Assembly (NCBI GenBank): GCA_964410485.1
Contig: CAYPHJ010000181.1
Location: 1-5,814 of the forward strand
Reading direction: 5' to 3'
Source: CAYPHJ01 sp964410485
GTDB taxonomy: Bacteria; Desulfobacterota; Binatia; UBA9968
DNA length: 5,814 nt
Positions 4,762 through 5,814 of the stretch are shown in pieces. The notes beneath the pieces are model-generated. The model was not told the origin of the DNA and made no database searches. It saw only the letters and a list, made by a program, of their open reading frames with translations. How positions within the stretch are numbered: position 1 is the first letter of the stretch; each line of letters begins with the position of its first letter. Position numbers and translations under genes: made by a program.

Positions 4762-5619
4762 TCACTCCGCCAATCGGTGGCAGTTTTGCTTCCTAGACCG
4801 CGATGTCATCAATACCGGCCTCCCATCGAGCCCAATCCAATACTGGCGCTGTTTGCGAAACGGCGCGAGCACCAGATTCCAGAAGCGATTATCTTCCGGT
4901 TTCGAATATGCCGGAACACCGATCAGGAGATCTGACTGGGGGATGTCCAGACCGATGCTCCGGTGAAGACGGTCCCACCAGGAGAAAACGACTGAATAAT
5001 TAGAGTTGGTTTCGTCTCTCACCTGTGAGTGATGAATGCCGTGCATCCGCGGCGTCACAATAAACCAATTTAGGACTTGCTCCAGCTTGATCGGCAATCT
5101 TATGTTGCTGTGGTGGAACACCGTGTTTACCTGAAAGGCCAACTCGTAAACTACATAGATCCAGGTAGACACCCCGATTGCCGTCACTTGTACGACACGA
5201 AATCCCGCCGAAAGCGCCACCTCGCCGAAATGGAAGCGAAAGGCAGTGGAAGCGTCGAGATCGGGATCGAGATGATGCACATTATGGAACCTCCAGAACA
5301 ACGGGATTCGATGATTGGCAACATGCCAATAATAGAAACTCAGATCCATCAATAGAAAGCCGAGCGTAAATTGAACCGCCGCCGGCAAGCTCATAATGTG
5401 CAGGAGACCGAACCTGTTTTGGCCCGACCATTGAATCAGCGCAGCGACCGTGGGTCTAATGATCACGACCGCTGTAAGAAACGCCAAACCCGACATCAGC
5501 AGGTTCAGCAGTAGCCTGGGTACCAGTGCGCGAGTCGGTTTGCGAAGCGCAAAAAATCGCTCCACCGATAAGAGCAATACAAACACCCCAGCCACGACCG
5601 TCGCAGTGTAGAAAAGCAT
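4762..5619 (-). CDS. Sterol desaturase / fatty acid hydroxylase-superfamily membrane protein
   Basis: This 285-residue protein has the histidine clusters of the membrane di-iron fatty acid hydroxylase superfamily: HVANH (H99, H103), HNVHH (H112, H115, H116), FRFH (H130), FHHSN (H169, H170) and HGIHH (H193, H196, H197). All are present, so the di-metal site is probably intact. Hydrophobic stretches near 3-20, 35-53, 80-97 and 140-162 give the expected polytopic membrane fold, with the His clusters facing the cytoplasm. Members use O2 and an electron donor to hydroxylate or desaturate lipids, sterols or carotenoids; the substrate here cannot be told. Length is normal for bacterial members. ATG 5619 lacks a clear ribosome binding site, and the ATG 10 bases upstream is out of frame. 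The C-terminal tail after about residue 270 (SRSRKQNC) is basic and probably not conserved. No terminator is visible after the stop. A possible plus-strand gene begins 25 bases upstream. Confidence 0.93.
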   Translation of the reverse strand: MLFYTATVVAGVFVLLLSVERFFALRKPTRALVPRLLLNLLMSGLAFLTAVVIIRPTVAALIQWSGQNRFGLLHIMSLPAAVQFTLGFLLMDLSFYYWHVANHRIPLFWRFHNVHHLDPDLDASTAFRFHFGEVALSAGFRVVQVTAIGVSTWIYVVYELAFQVNTVFHHSNIRLPIKLEQVLNWFIVTPRMHGIHHSQVRDETNSNYSVVFSWWDRLHRSIGLDIPQSDLLIGVPAYSKPEDNRFWNLVLAPFRKQRQYWIGLDGRPVLMTSRSRKQNCHRLAE

Positions 5620-5644
5620 GTGGAGACATTAATTCAGCCAGTCG

Positions 5645-5814
5645 ATGGAAGCAAAGGATTCTCCCGACCTCCGAAATGAGATTGCGGAGGAAATCAACGA
5701 AGCGAGATTAGCGGTTTTCGAAGCGGCCCGTCCGTTCAAACTATTATCAGAAAAGGCTTCCGTTACGTTTTTCTTAACATTACTGAGCAAACCACGATTT
5801 ACGTCAACGGCTTT
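5645..5814 (+). CDS. Possible truncated gene at the right window edge, unknown product
   Basis: ATG 5645 opens a frame of 56 codons that runs off the window. Its first half (MEAKDSPDLRNEIAEEINEA, then RLAVFEAARPF) is helical and acidic and looks like real protein. The second half is less convincing, while another forward frame reads RKGFRYVFLNITEQTTIYVN from 5749, so a frameshift between halves is possible. No ribosome binding site precedes the ATG, and only 25 bases separate it from the divergent hydroxylase start, too little for two promoters. An open minus-strand frame also spans this stretch, ending at TAA 5629-5631. I do not recognise a family. Confidence 0.3.
   Translation, partial: MEAKDSPDLRNEIAEEINEARLAVFEAARPFKLLSEKASVTFFLTLLSKPRFTSTA

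Overview
The window reads as chromosomal DNA from an uncultured or little-studied environmental Gram-negative-type bacterium of moderate GC. The lineage cannot be fixed from sequence alone. The short orphan proteins resemble uncharacterised proteins that I associate, from memory and without a search, with soil and sediment groups such as Acidobacteriota, NC10/Methylomirabilota, Rokubacteria and Nitrospirota. No rRNA, tRNA, CRISPR array, transposase or phage gene was seen.

Layout, left to right. (1) Positions 1-236 (-) hold a GTG-started gene for a small uncharacterised protein, cut by the window edge. (2) Positions 416-1732 (-) hold a full-length CNNM/HlyC-CorC membrane protein (DUF21, CBS pair, CorC_HlyC) with a perfect 19-bp palindrome just upstream. 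(3) Positions 1992-2864 (-) hold two small membrane-anchored or exported proteins that are diverged paralogues in tandem; they share an MxRK start, an LEDLDL motif after the hydrophobic segment, and an IYKLxRxFLI C-terminus. (4) Positions 2999-3997 (+) hold a radical SAM protein of the PflX/COG1313 type, preceded by a possible 30-residue reading frame. (5) Positions 3998-4491 (-) hold a small CxxC...CxxC zinc-ribbon-like protein with a near-perfect ribosome binding site. It is followed, with a 4-base ATGA overlap, by what looks like the C-terminal end of an O-methyltransferase. (6) Positions 4492-4761 are non-coding and contain two perfect DnaA-box consensus nonamers facing each other beside an AT-rich run. 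(7) Positions 4762-5619 (-) hold a sterol desaturase/fatty acid hydroxylase-superfamily membrane protein. (8) The right edge has a possible truncated plus-strand gene.

The genes do not form one recognisable pathway. Except for the coupled zinc-ribbon/methyltransferase-tail pair and the tandem paralogues, neighbours are separated by 100-270 bp or convergent, so this looks like a patchwork of independent units. I do not see a clear new multi-gene system. The items most worth following are the paralogous small-protein pair, the inverted DnaA boxes outside any visible dnaA context, and the truncated methyltransferase attached to the zinc-ribbon gene.
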